Shown piece after piece: positions 9,119 through 17,523 of a DNA stretch of 64,000 nucleotides (the stretch's first letter is position 1; each line of letters opens with the position of its first letter). Source of the DNA: Bacillota bacterium (GTDB taxonomy: Bacteria; Bacillota; Clostridia; Lachnospirales; Lachnospiraceae); the NCBI GenBank assembly GCA_023418475.1, contig JAEZZO010000085.1:1-64000 (forward strand). Direction: 5' to 3'. The position numbers and the translations under genes are program-made. The notes beneath the pieces were generated by a model. It was not told the origin of the DNA. It saw nothing but the letters and a program-made list of their open reading frames with translations, and did not search any database.

Positions 9119-10657
9119 TTAGTGCTGAATTTCAACTGAGGGAGAAAACAAATTGAACTTTGGTGCATACTTCTTATGGAGCGCAAGAAGCTTATCATCA
9201 TGATTATGACCGACATGAGATTTGATATCCAAAATCATGCAGGCCTCATCCTCCGGTTTGACCGCAGGCCATTCGGGTAAAAGAGGATTATTCGGATTAC
9301 CGGTACGGGCAAAATTAACATAGGCGAAAGCAACTTGTTCTTCCAGCTCGTCAGATCCCGGAAAATTGCAATACTCCACCTTATCGGTATTATGAAAAGC
9401 GAATGGAATATCAGAGCAGTGCCACGGAGCTTTTCCGGCATCCAGAGGCATCTGGGCGGTGAACAGGTAGGAATAAGTGGGAGCCTCGGTATACTGGGAT
9501 TTTGCAGTGACATAATGCTTGATGGCAGGACGGAATATAGCATCAATCACATTGGCATCCATCGGATTCTTGCCAGGGTAAGCTTCTTTAAAAGCAGCGA
9601 TGATCTCATCAGCATGTTCGATACCATAGAACTGACCGACAACTTCACGGATTTCTTCATCGGCAGCTGTTTGACGGTTCATAAATCCCGGTCTGAAAGC
9701 AAGAAATTCACCCAGAACAGATCCAACCATCAGGGGAGTCTTTTTTAAGCGCTCGGAAAATCCGGCCGTCATGGCTTCACCAAGATACCAGCTATTCGGT
9801 TTTGGCGAGAATGCAAAAGAAGCACCTGGCCCGGCAATTTCATTGTAAGCAGATGCCAGAAGCTGATAGGGTACAGCAGCCAGCTCCTCACCTGTTTTGA
9901 CTTCTAATTTTGTCATTAATGCCGGAACGATCCCGGTCAAATCGGCAGCAAACATATCGCCTTCTGCAGTGCCTGACATAGCAATACCCTTCTGGAACAG
10001 ACTATCGGCGGCCGGGGTCTGGCAGAGGGAGGTAACCTTCATACCACCACCGGACTGACCAAATATTGTTACATTTTCAGGGTCTCCTCCAAAGCTTAAG
10101 ATGTTGTCCTTAACCCATTGTAATGCAGCAACAATATCAGCATTTCCAACGTTAACCGAATTCCAGTACTTATCACCCAAAGAAGAAACATCGAAATAAC
10201 CAAGGATGTTAAGACGATGGTTGAGGCTAACGACCACCACATCACCATAAACACTGAGATTTTCACCATCATAAGCTACCTGCTCAATACTGGAGCCTGC
10301 AGCAAAACCGCCGCCGTGCAGCCAGACCATAACTGGCTTCTTCGCATTTCTATCAATACTCTGGCTCCAGATGTTCAAATACTGACAGTTTTCATTCGTC
10401 GGCCAATAGCGATGCGGACAGCTGAGTTCACCGGAAGATGGCTTCTCTTCATTCATCAAAGGGCAGACATATCCATAATTTAAAGCGTCTCTTACACCCT
10501 CCCAGGGTTCAACCGGTATAGGCATCTCCCAACGCTTTGCATCTGCATATTTGATACCGCGGAAGACATAGGTTGTATCAATTTGGAAACCACGCAGCTT
10601 ACCTGCATTTGATTCTACGATAGGGCTATCATAACTACAAACAAATTTTCTTGACAT
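9119..10657 (-). CDS. Type B carboxylesterase
   Basis: 512-residue alpha/beta hydrolase of the carboxylesterase type B (COesterase) family. It hydrolyses carboxylic esters, acting in the cytoplasm because no signal peptide is seen. Motifs: GKLRGF near the N-terminus, oxyanion-hole WLHGGGFAAGS, NHRLNILGYF, nucleophile elbow FGQSGGG with Ser near residue 198 (the usual form is GESAGG), acidic member in VLGEF, and catalytic His in PWHCSDIPFAFHN. The frame extends to 10714, but the ATG at 10657 has AAAGGA 8 bases upstream and gives the natural start MSRKFVCSYD. Monocistronic, convergent with the ABC-F gene. Family confident; the natural ester is unknown, possibly an acylated plant glycan or a xenobiotic. 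Confidence 0.9.
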   Translation of the reverse strand: MSRKFVCSYDSPIVESNAGKLRGFQIDTTYVFRGIKYADAKRWEMPIPVEPWEGVRDALNYGYVCPLMNEEKPSSGELSCPHRYWPTNENCQYLNIWSQSIDRNAKKPVMVWLHGGGFAAGSSIEQVAYDGENLSVYGDVVVVSLNHRLNILGYFDVSSLGDKYWNSVNVGNADIVAALQWVKDNILSFGGDPENVTIFGQSGGGMKVTSLCQTPAADSLFQKGIAMSGTAEGDMFAADLTGIVPALMTKLEVKTGEELAAVPYQLLASAYNEIAGPGASFAFSPKPNSWYLGEAMTAGFSERLKKTPLMVGSVLGEFLAFRPGFMNRQTAADEEIREVVGQFYGIEHADEIIAAFKEAYPGKNPMDANVIDAIFRPAIKHYVTAKSQYTEAPTYSYLFTAQMPLDAGKAPWHCSDIPFAFHNTDKVEYCNFPGSDELEEQVAFAYVNFARTGNPNNPLLPEWPAVKPEDEACMILDIKSHVGHNHDDKLLALHKKYAPKFNLFSPSVEIQH

Positions 10658-10992
10658 ATTCGTGTTCCTTTCTTTTATTTCGTTCGCTGGATTAGTACTG
10701 AGGTAAGAAGTCAAGTACTATTTACGGACTCTTTACAATTGTTAATTACTCATCCTGCCAAAAGGCCTTCGATCCAGATATATTTAAAGGGTACAAGTAA
10801 AATTATAGAGGGTTACAAGAATTTATGCTATCCAAAAATTCATATTATAGATCGTTTTTTGGGGAGTTATTTGATTAAAATTAATACATAGGAAAATTTG
10901 TGTTTTTAGTGCTGATAAAAGTCAAAAAAGGGAATAAAAAAGCAGAGCCAGCTCCTTATAATATACAGAAACGGACTCTATTGCTAATATAC
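10658..10992. other. Intergenic region, esterase promoter and AraC-GH39 gene end
   Basis: About 335 AT-rich bases. The right half should contain the end of the AraC-GH39 transcript: on the minus strand a weak AGAGTC/GGCTCT pairing is followed by six Ts near 10935-10945. The left half must hold the esterase promoter. No ORF or repeat is evident. Confidence 0.3.
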
Positions 10993-13446
10993 TTATGCAG
11001 GTAATAACTCGATAAATAGAACCTCCTGGGACTGCATTCTCTCTTTGATAATTAAATCTCCGCTCACATATACTTCTCTTGTTTCATATCCATATATTGA
11101 TTTTTTTTCAATATAGTTTACTTCATCGTATAACATAATTTTAGGTGCACCTATTGCAAGCCAGGTATCATAGGCTGAACCATTTTCCCTATTAATTCGG
11201 TAGATTTTTTCAATGTATTTACCCGTAAGACCCCTTACTGTAAAACTGGTTTCTTTTGTTTTATCACAAAAAACATGGTACCGGTCTGTTGTTGTTATAT
11301 CATTGTTTTCACATTTTAAATCAGGTATAAGAAAGTGGCAATAATGATAAACAATGATTTGAATAGTATCATTTTGCCCTCGGGTTACGATATAATCCTC
11401 ACCCTTTGTTATCACTTCATTACCCAGTTTGTTCAACAACTGATATGCATAATAGGCAGGTTTTTTTATGCCATTATTTGTAATTATACCCATTCCGCCA
11501 TGGAAAGTGAAATGATTGGTTTTTGTCTCTTCAAATACATCACTAAAAGCCCAGTAAGCCATTCCGTTTATTTTATTGAAATTCTCTAAAATATTTTTAA
11601 CTAGAAAGGCTGATTGAAAGCAGGTATCATGTAGTAAGTCACTTGGATTGGGAGTCGTATTCCATTCAGAAATAAAAACTTCCGGTGGTCTGCAATTATG
11701 CTTATCCAGCGTTTGAATAAACGAATTAATTATTTTACTGATGTGATCTTCTTCGGCATAGGAGCAAATTTTCATTAAATTTTGTGGAATATATTGTGTA
11801 TCAGATACATTGATCAGTTCATTCAGATCCTGCTTTGTTTGAGCTTGTACATTAAAAGTTATTAAATAGGCTGTAAGCGAAATAAAATCGAAAACAATAT
11901 TTTCGCTCTGGATAAACAAGATGAAGTCTTCCAAGGCCTGAAGCCCGACACCGGCTCCAATTCGTAACTTTTTGCTAATACCTTTTACCGCATCATAGGT
12001 ATTTTTCATGAAATTAAAGCAGTCATCTATTTGCGAAAACAGCAAAGAATGATTCCAAACCTCAAAATACCAGGTTTGTACTTCCTGGATGCCATATCTC
12101 TCTATTAAATGAATAACAAAGTTATTAACAAGAGCAGTCCATTTTTCCATGCTTTTTGGCAAGCTGATATTTGCTTTCCAGTGAAAGAGGTGTATTTTTT
12201 CGGAAGCAAGCTGCTCCGGCATAAATCCGAGCTCGATAAAGGGTTTTAGCTTATTTCTCAATAGAAAATCAATAAGTTCGTCAACATAAGAAAAATTGTA
12301 TTCTGCATGACCTGTCGTATCTTCATTGTAAACCATCATCTCATCAGAAAGAATTCCGTGAAAACGTACATACTCAAAGGTTATATCCTTTTGAAGCATT
12401 CTTAGCTGATTTCTAAGTTCCTCCCTCATACATTCAGAGGCCCTTCCGAAGGCCATAAGTTTCTTCCAGGTTTTACGGAAAGGCTCACCGATTGTATCAC
12501 AATTGATAACAGGGGCATCTAACCCATTTGGGAGTGTCCTATATTGGTGAATGGAGTGGGATATCTTATTACTGCTTAATGTAGTATAATAAGGTGTAAT
12601 TTTGTTATTATTTATTTCATGCAGATAAAGACTTCGATATCTTGAAGGAGTCATATGGAAAGTATCCTTAAAGGCTTTAAAATAGGACTTCAGATTAGGA
12701 AAACCGTATTCCAATGCAATATAAGTAATCTTTTTTTCTTTGCTGCTTAAGTCTTTTAATGACTCCTGTAACCTGATTTTAGAGATAAAGGTATTCAGAG
12801 TAATCCCCATATGTTTGGAAAAATATCGCGAAACATATTGCGGATTTAGATTTAAGTAAGCTGCGATGTCTAACAGACTTATTTTTTCTTTGTAATGAAT
12901 CAAGATATAATGAATGATATGATTAATCCGTTCTTCTTCCTGGTGATCCGTGAGAGCTTCGGCTGTCAGGTTATCACTGAATTTGTTGATTAAGCATAAT
13001 CCTACTTCAAATATCAATTGTTTTGCAAGCAATAAATAGCCATTGTCTTTTCGGGCCAGAGTATCCACAAGCTTTACTAAAATATTTTTTATATAGTTGT
13101 AATCGTTTAATTTATTCTCATCATAAACAGACGAATTTAATCGGAATTTTAATTTGTCAAAGCCGGTATACAACTTACTAAAGTATACACCATCTATCTG
13201 TAATACAGCAATTTGATTGGAAGAAAGACCCTCTATCCGGTAAACACAGTTGGGATTTAATGACAGTAGGTTATCCTCACGTAAAGTATAGCAATCCTTA
13301 TCATGATAAACATATAGCTCACCTTTTATAACAAAGAGAAGGCTTAATTGAGATAAGCACCGGTATTCCGTGTTTTTTATGTTTTCGATATATAATTTTG
13401 CTGGAATTTCTTCCGTGTTACCGAACAATTCATAACTGTATTTCAT
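10993..13446 (-). CDS. AraC-family regulator fused to a GH39-like (beta-xylosidase-type) domain
   Basis: 817 residues in three parts. Residues 1-150 form a cupin-like sensor. Residues 172-275 are an AraC double helix-turn-helix (LLDIAAYLNLNPQYVSRYF and a second motif ending MTPSRYRSLY). Residues 305-800 resemble a GH39 beta-xylosidase barrel, with VRFHGILSDEM, PFIELGFMPEQLAS, WYFEVWNHS and FISEWNTTPNPSD. In GH39 enzymes the acid/base is the Glu of WNEP; here that residue is His466 (codon 12049-12051). The presumed nucleophile Glu594 remains. The fusion is therefore probably a sugar-binding sensor rather than a normal hydrolase. AAGGTGG lies about 7 bases before the ATG. No partner gene is adjacent, so its regulon is unknown. 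Confidence 0.88.
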   Translation of the reverse strand: MKYSYELFGNTEEIPAKLYIENIKNTEYRCLSQLSLLFVIKGELYVYHDKDCYTLREDNLLSLNPNCVYRIEGLSSNQIAVLQIDGVYFSKLYTGFDKLKFRLNSSVYDENKLNDYNYIKNILVKLVDTLARKDNGYLLLAKQLIFEVGLCLINKFSDNLTAEALTDHQEEERINHIIHYILIHYKEKISLLDIAAYLNLNPQYVSRYFSKHMGITLNTFISKIRLQESLKDLSSKEKKITYIALEYGFPNLKSYFKAFKDTFHMTPSRYRSLYLHEINNNKITPYYTTLSSNKISHSIHQYRTLPNGLDAPVINCDTIGEPFRKTWKKLMAFGRASECMREELRNQLRMLQKDITFEYVRFHGILSDEMMVYNEDTTGHAEYNFSYVDELIDFLLRNKLKPFIELGFMPEQLASEKIHLFHWKANISLPKSMEKWTALVNNFVIHLIERYGIQEVQTWYFEVWNHSLLFSQIDDCFNFMKNTYDAVKGISKKLRIGAGVGLQALEDFILFIQSENIVFDFISLTAYLITFNVQAQTKQDLNELINVSDTQYIPQNLMKICSYAEEDHISKIINSFIQTLDKHNCRPPEVFISEWNTTPNPSDLLHDTCFQSAFLVKNILENFNKINGMAYWAFSDVFEETKTNHFTFHGGMGIITNNGIKKPAYYAYQLLNKLGNEVITKGEDYIVTRGQNDTIQIIVYHYCHFLIPDLKCENNDITTTDRYHVFCDKTKETSFTVRGLTGKYIEKIYRINRENGSAYDTWLAIGAPKIMLYDEVNYIEKKSIYGYETREVYVSGDLIIKERMQSQEVLFIELLPA

Positions 13447-13910
13447 GATGATACCACCTTACTTTTTATTAAGTACATTCAAGGTTTTTCTGTCGAAAGA
13501 AGGAAGAATAACACTTAACTGTATCCATAATAACTGAAAATTAATAGGAAACCACATTCTAAGCTACATTCGTTGTTTTAGATTATAGTATACTAATTTC
13601 ATCCATAAATCAAGAATATGAAAATGTGTCAAATTCTTATGCTGATTTTTCAGCACCTTGGTTAATAGAAACCCGCGTAAGAATTAGACAGCCTCCGGCG
13701 GATGTACACTCGCTTCGCTCGGCGCGTCTATATAATAAAAGCCTGACTCGAGTGAACGGTAACGCAAACTGTATTTGCTTTTAAGACAAAATAGAAGATA
13801 TTCTTTACATTATATGGACAATGTAGTATTCTGACATGGGCTGCAAATAACAATCACTCTATAAACGGTTCACACTTATACAGGAATGAGAAGTTACCAT
13901 CGCAGGATGA
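13447..13910. other. Intergenic region with GC-richer repeat-like segment
   Basis: About 460 bases. The left 170 contain the promoter region of the AraC-GH39 gene. Positions 13685-13775 are clearly richer in G+C than the surroundings and include CCTCCGGCGGATGTACAC and GTGAACGGTAACGC, phrases that recur loosely at 18880-18965 and 56580-56630. No ORF is supported; the segment after 13800 leads into the amidotransferase remnant. Confidence 0.4.
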
Positions 13911-14321
13911 GTTATAAATAACCAGAACAAAGAAATCGGATGGTTTCCAGTAAGGATGAGCAGTAAGGTACTCGTAAATTCATTGCTTCCCTCTTTCCCC
14001 CAAAATCCTGTAGTCTTTGAATGGCACAGTGATACCTTTATTGATTTACTGGAGGAAGCAGAGATAATTGCCGGTAATGAGGCCTGTACAAATCAGGCGT
14101 TTATCTATAAAGGAAGAGTTTTTAGATTTCAGTTTCATTTGGAGGATAGCATCACTATTATAATGGACCTTATTGTCAATTGTGCACAGGAGATGATTCC
14201 GGGCTTATATGTTAAGACTGCTGATGAAATATTGTCATGCACAGATCATATAGAAGAAAACAACCGTTTCGTGACAGCCTTTTTAGAGAAGCTTGCCAAC
14301 CGGTATGAGAAGGAGATGTAA
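13911..14321 (+). pseudogene. Headless class I glutamine amidotransferase remnant
   Basis: The C-terminal half of a GMP-synthase-like class I glutamine amidotransferase. The similarity starts before the first ATG (13956), where the same frame already reads NKEIGWFPVRM, and runs through VFEWHSDTF, NQAFIYKGRVFRFQFHLED. The His of QFHLE is one member of the catalytic triad, but the half containing the nucleophilic Cys and the first strands is absent, and a TGA stops the frame at about 13907. The DNA upstream shows no missing half in another frame. This is best read as a truncated, inactive gene whose remaining frame is still open. Its end overlaps the region of the next gene's ribosome binding site. 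A short expressed product cannot be excluded. Confidence 0.75.
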
Positions 14322-14322
14322 A

Positions 14323-14841
14323 ATGGAAAAAATACGTTATATACAACGAAACTGTACTGACAGAAATAAAATCGAGGAATTTTTACAAAATACCAGAATA
14401 GGAGTAATTGGAATCCACACGGGTAAATATCCGTATTCGGTTCCTGTTAATTATATATGGTATCGTGGAGCTATCTATTTTCATGGTATGGGATCCGGTA
14501 AAAAAAATGAACTTCTCCTTCAAAATCCCTTGGTAAGCTTTACGGTGTTTGAAGAATATGGAACAGTGAAGGATCCGGTTCCTTGTCATGCCGACACTTC
14601 CTATATGAGCGTGATGCTCTTTGGAACTGCGGTGCAGATAGAAGATTTTGAGGAAAGCGCTGATGTGTTAAAGCAAATAATGGAGAAATATATGCCGGAT
14701 TTTTATAAATCCAAAATGCCCGCAAGCTTTGTTCAAAAGTATCGATCCTCTTATGATAACAAAGCCGTTGCCGTATATAAAATAGTAGTTGAAGAGATCA
14801 CTGCAAAGATAAATGAAGCTTTGCAGGATGATATATTCTAG
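14323..14841 (+). CDS. Pyridoxamine 5'-phosphate oxidase family, flavin-binding protein (NimA-like)
   Basis: 172 residues forming a split beta-barrel flavin-binding protein of the PNPOx-like superfamily, close to the Nim/HugZ-like small proteins. Visible: IGVIGIHTGKYPYSVPVNYIW near residues 30-50, IYFHGMGSGKKNELL, VSFTVFEEYG and MSVMLFGTAVQIED. Such proteins bind FMN or haem and reduce small substrates; some confer nitroimidazole resistance, but function here is not decided. The ATG at 14323 follows AAGGAG by about 8 bases; a longer frame from 14293 overlaps the amidotransferase remnant and is unlikely. A hairpin follows at 14944. Confidence 0.85.
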   Translation: MEKIRYIQRNCTDRNKIEEFLQNTRIGVIGIHTGKYPYSVPVNYIWYRGAIYFHGMGSGKKNELLLQNPLVSFTVFEEYGTVKDPVPCHADTSYMSVMLFGTAVQIEDFEESADVLKQIMEKYMPDFYKSKMPASFVQKYRSSYDNKAVAVYKIVVEEITAKINEALQDDIF

Positions 14842-14943
14842 AGCAAATTTTTTTGGCTTCGTATCCTTAATCAGATACCATCGAGATTCTTTAAAACATA
14901 CTTATTCCTTTGAAGGCTGTGGCAATGACATATCATCCATTAC

Positions 14944-14986
14944 AAAGAAAATCCGACAATGTACTTACCTATGCCGGATTTTCTTT
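14944..14986 (+). terminator. Hairpin terminator after the flavin-binding protein gene
   Basis: Perfect 12-bp stem (14944-14955 with 14975-14986), 19-nt loop, T-rich right arm. It can serve both the plus-strand gene and the convergent DUF6143-like pair. Confidence 0.6.
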
Positions 14987-15038
14987 CAGAACAATAGAAA
15001 GTTTGCGAATCGTTCTTTTTATCGTTTCGTTAATATTT

Positions 15039-15602
15039 CTAGCAATTTAACGGTTCCTCCCACCATGAAAAGCCAAGAGTTGCACTAGCAGGTTTATCCG
15101 GTGTCTCAGGGTTTGATAAGAAAATCAGGAAAGAACCGCCGGGCGGAAATATGAATTTCCCTACCTCTTCATCACTGATGGTAACTCCGGGTAGTGCTCT
15201 TCTTACAAAAGCTCTGACGCCTCCCTCCGGCTCACCGGATACATTAGAGGCCTGATATAATTCTATTTTGGGTATTGGAGGCGGACATAAGGTTGTGTTA
15301 CCTTGAAATACAGTATTTACTTTTGTTCCTTGTCCAGGCGGATCAGAATTGAAATACATTCGTGCCCGGATTGGTGTTGGTCCTGTATTCGCTACTTCCC
15401 AGTAATATAGGTGTAAATTGACTTTGGAGTCACATGGGTTAAATAAACCTGCCCAGGCGTTTTTGCCGGATCCAAAAAAGACTTCTCCGGTATAACCTGA
15501 AAAATATTTGCCCTGAATAGAAAGATACAGTGAGTAGGGCATTGCGGCAATTTGAGGTATTGGATTGGTTGGAAGTAAATTGCATTTATTATATCGTTCC
15601 AT
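15039..15602 (-). CDS. DUF6143-like protein, copy 2 of a tandem pair
   Basis: 187-residue protein, a paralogue of its upstream neighbour. Shared landmarks are MPYSLY, QGKYFSGY, WAGLFNP, VNLH, TLCPPPIPKIELYQASNV, FIFPPGGSF and a final FSWWEE. It is rich in Pro, Gly and aromatic residues and lacks a signal peptide or membrane segment. I associate this pattern with the uncharacterised DUF6143 family of clostridia, from memory and not verified. The predicted beta-sandwich character would suit a structural or coat protein, but no function is shown. AGGAGG lies at the end of the upstream copy, 7 bases before the ATG, so both are in one operon. Confidence 0.75.
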   Translation of the reverse strand: MERYNKCNLLPTNPIPQIAAMPYSLYLSIQGKYFSGYTGEVFFGSGKNAWAGLFNPCDSKVNLHLYYWEVANTGPTPIRARMYFNSDPPGQGTKVNTVFQGNTTLCPPPIPKIELYQASNVSGEPEGGVRAFVRRALPGVTISDEEVGKFIFPPGGSFLIFLSNPETPDKPASATLGFSWWEEPLNC

Positions 15603-15614
15603 TTAGTAGACCTC

Positions 15615-16184
15615 CTATTTATGAATAGCTTCTTCGTACCATCCGAAGGCAACATTTGCTATTCCTGATTTATTTGTTACTTCCGTATTGATTAACAAAA
15701 CACTGAAAGATCCCCCCGGAGGAAAGATAAAACAGCCATTTTCTTCTCCAACGATAGTAACCTCCGGCTGAACTTGCCTTTCAAAGATTTTATCTCCACA
15801 GGGCGGAGTGTTATCAACATAATTTGCTTGCAGTATCTTTACCCTTGGACGTGGTAAAGGACAGATAGCGGTATTAGCAGGCGTAATAAAATCAGATATG
15901 GTCGCATCTTCCGGAACTTGGGTATTGAACCATATCTGTGCAGTTAAAGGATATGAACCAAAATTTGTTACAGTCCAGACATAGACATGAAGATTTACAC
16001 AGGAATGGGAAGGATTTACCAGTCCTGCCCATCCGTAATGATTATCATCGAATTTAACATCGGCAGCATAACCTACATAATATTTTCCCTGAAGTGACTG
16101 ATATAAGGCATAAGGCATCTCAGCGGCTTGCGGTATTGTGTTTTGAATAATACAAGAAGTAATATTATCTTTACAATCTATCAT
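15615..16184 (-). CDS. DUF6143-like protein, copy 1 of a tandem pair
   Basis: 189-residue paralogue of the protein encoded just downstream (gap 12 bases). It keeps MPYALY, LQGKYYVGY, WAGLVNP, VNLHVYVW, AICPLPRPRVKILQANYV, FIFPPGGSF and FGWYEE. The frame has an ATG at 16193, but AAGGGAG directly abuts it; the ATG at 16184 lies 9 bases after that site and is preferred. The pair arose by tandem duplication and has diverged to perhaps 35-40 percent identity by eye. Family name DUF6143 is from memory; role unknown. Confidence 0.72.
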   Translation of the reverse strand: MIDCKDNITSCIIQNTIPQAAEMPYALYQSLQGKYYVGYAADVKFDDNHYGWAGLVNPSHSCVNLHVYVWTVTNFGSYPLTAQIWFNTQVPEDATISDFITPANTAICPLPRPRVKILQANYVDNTPPCGDKIFERQVQPEVTIVGEENGCFIFPPGGSFSVLLINTEVTNKSGIANVAFGWYEEAIHK

Positions 16185-16276
16185 CTCGTTCATCTCCCTT
16201 ACGGAAATTTGATATTAAAAATAACCCATACTATAATATGTAGAATAAAGTCAAATTGTGAAACACCATCCGATGT

Positions 16277-16386
16277 TCAAAAGTCTGCCGCTTGGAATAC
16301 TGCTCTGATGCATGGGAGATCTTCGAAATGATCCCGAAGTCTTCTGGCGACGATATCAGATGGATGGCTTATCTTCTTATTTTTAT
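16277..16386 (-). pseudogene. Fragment of a LacI-family repressor gene
   Basis: In an otherwise empty region the minus strand reads SDIVARRLRDHFEDLPCIRA then VFQAADF before a TGA. This matches the hinge and early effector domain of the intact LacI protein encoded at 33007-34035 (NIVARRLRDRSENLPLIIAV then FWATDF). At DNA level 24 bases (16333-16356) are identical to 33861-33884. No HTH start and no C-terminal domain are present, so this is a decayed relic about 35 codons long. Confidence 0.72.
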
Positions 16387-16518
16387 ATTTTGATATTTGA
16401 GTTTTTTCAGGAAAATAAATTGGTGAATATGAGTTCCGTAAATGCGTAACAATATAACTGCTACATAATAATGGAAACAGAGGGGTTTTAATGTGACATT
16501 TTATGTGGTATTGTATTA

Positions 16519-16547
16519 TTGTAACAGAGTGTTGTGCGCTTTAATAA
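16519..16547 (+). promoter_or_regulatory. Candidate promoter of the pirin gene
   Basis: TTGTAA (16519-16524), a 17-base spacer and TAATAA (16542-16547) lie about 25 bases before the pirin start codon. Match to the housekeeping consensus is fair. Confidence 0.4.
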
Positions 16548-16572
16548 TGTCAAATGTTTGGAGGCTTAGAAT

Positions 16573-17412
16573 ATGGAGAGAAAGATCAAGCAATTGATAC
16601 AGGGTTTTAGAACGCAGGATGGAGCAGGCGTAAATCTGGTCAGGGTTTTAGGATATGAAACACTGCAGGAGTATGATCCGATTTTAATGTTGGATTCCTT
16701 TGACAGTATCAATCCGGAGGATTATACTGCGGGATTTCCCATGCATCCACATAGAGGAATTGAAACAATCAGTTATGTATATCATGGGTATATAACCCAT
16801 AAGGACAGCCTGGGCAATGAGGATACGATCGGAAATGGAGAAGTTCAATGGATGACAGCAGGCTCCGGTATTTTACACGAGGAGAAAATGCCCCCGTCCG
16901 AGAGATTGCTTGGTGTGCAGCTGTGGCTTAATCTTCCGGCTAAGGATAAAATGGCTCCGCCGGTGTACCATACAATTAAAAATGAGAAGATTGAAGAGAT
17001 TGATTTACAGAATGGAAAACTTCGTTTGCTGGCCGGTGAATACAAGGATAGAATAGGATATCGCAGTAAATATCTGCCGCTTAACTATTACGATGTGCAT
17101 TTAGATCCAAATGCGTCAATTGTCTTAAATACAGAAAGGGAACGCTCCGTGATTTTGTTTACCCTTTTAGGAGAGGTCTCCATCGGAGGGGAAGCGGTAA
17201 AGGAGAAGACAGCAGTAAAACTTAGCTTAGGAGATTATGTGGAGATAAAAACAGCTGATCAAAATGCTCAGGTTTTATTTATCAGTTCGGTTAATCTGAA
17301 GGAACCAGTGGTTTGGGGAGGTCCGATTGTTATGAATACGAAGGAAGAACTGAGCAAGGCTTTCGAGGAGTTGGAAAACGGAACATTTCTGCAGAATAAG
17401 ATTTCTTATTAA
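16573..17412 (+). CDS. Pirin family protein
   Basis: 279-residue bicupin of the pirin family. The N-terminal cupin has FPMHPHRGIET (near residue 55), GNGEVQWMTAGSGILHEE, supplying the His/His/His/Glu metal site of pirins. The C-terminal cupin follows from about 165 (LLAGEYKDRIGYRS). Bacterial pirins bind Fe or Ni, and some have quercetin dioxygenase activity or bind metabolic enzymes; the actual role here is undetermined. GGAGG lies 8 bases before the ATG. It precedes peptidase T in the same direction with a 110-base gap, which may or may not be one transcript. Confidence 0.92.
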   Translation: MERKIKQLIQGFRTQDGAGVNLVRVLGYETLQEYDPILMLDSFDSINPEDYTAGFPMHPHRGIETISYVYHGYITHKDSLGNEDTIGNGEVQWMTAGSGILHEEKMPPSERLLGVQLWLNLPAKDKMAPPVYHTIKNEKIEEIDLQNGKLRLLAGEYKDRIGYRSKYLPLNYYDVHLDPNASIVLNTERERSVILFTLLGEVSIGGEAVKEKTAVKLSLGDYVEIKTADQNAQVLFISSVNLKEPVVWGGPIVMNTKEELSKAFEELENGTFLQNKISY

Positions 17413-17523
17413 AATGCAGCATACAATTTCGAAAAGATACATTCGTTTAGAAATATCTTTACACCAAGAAAAACTCTGGAAGGTTTAAAGTGATGCTCAC
17501 TCCGGAGAAAAATGGAGGAAAAA

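Noticed and set aside
9335..9748. 137-codon ORF on the plus strand inside the esterase gene
   Set aside because: It is fully antisense to a well-conserved esterase frame and lacks a ribosome site.
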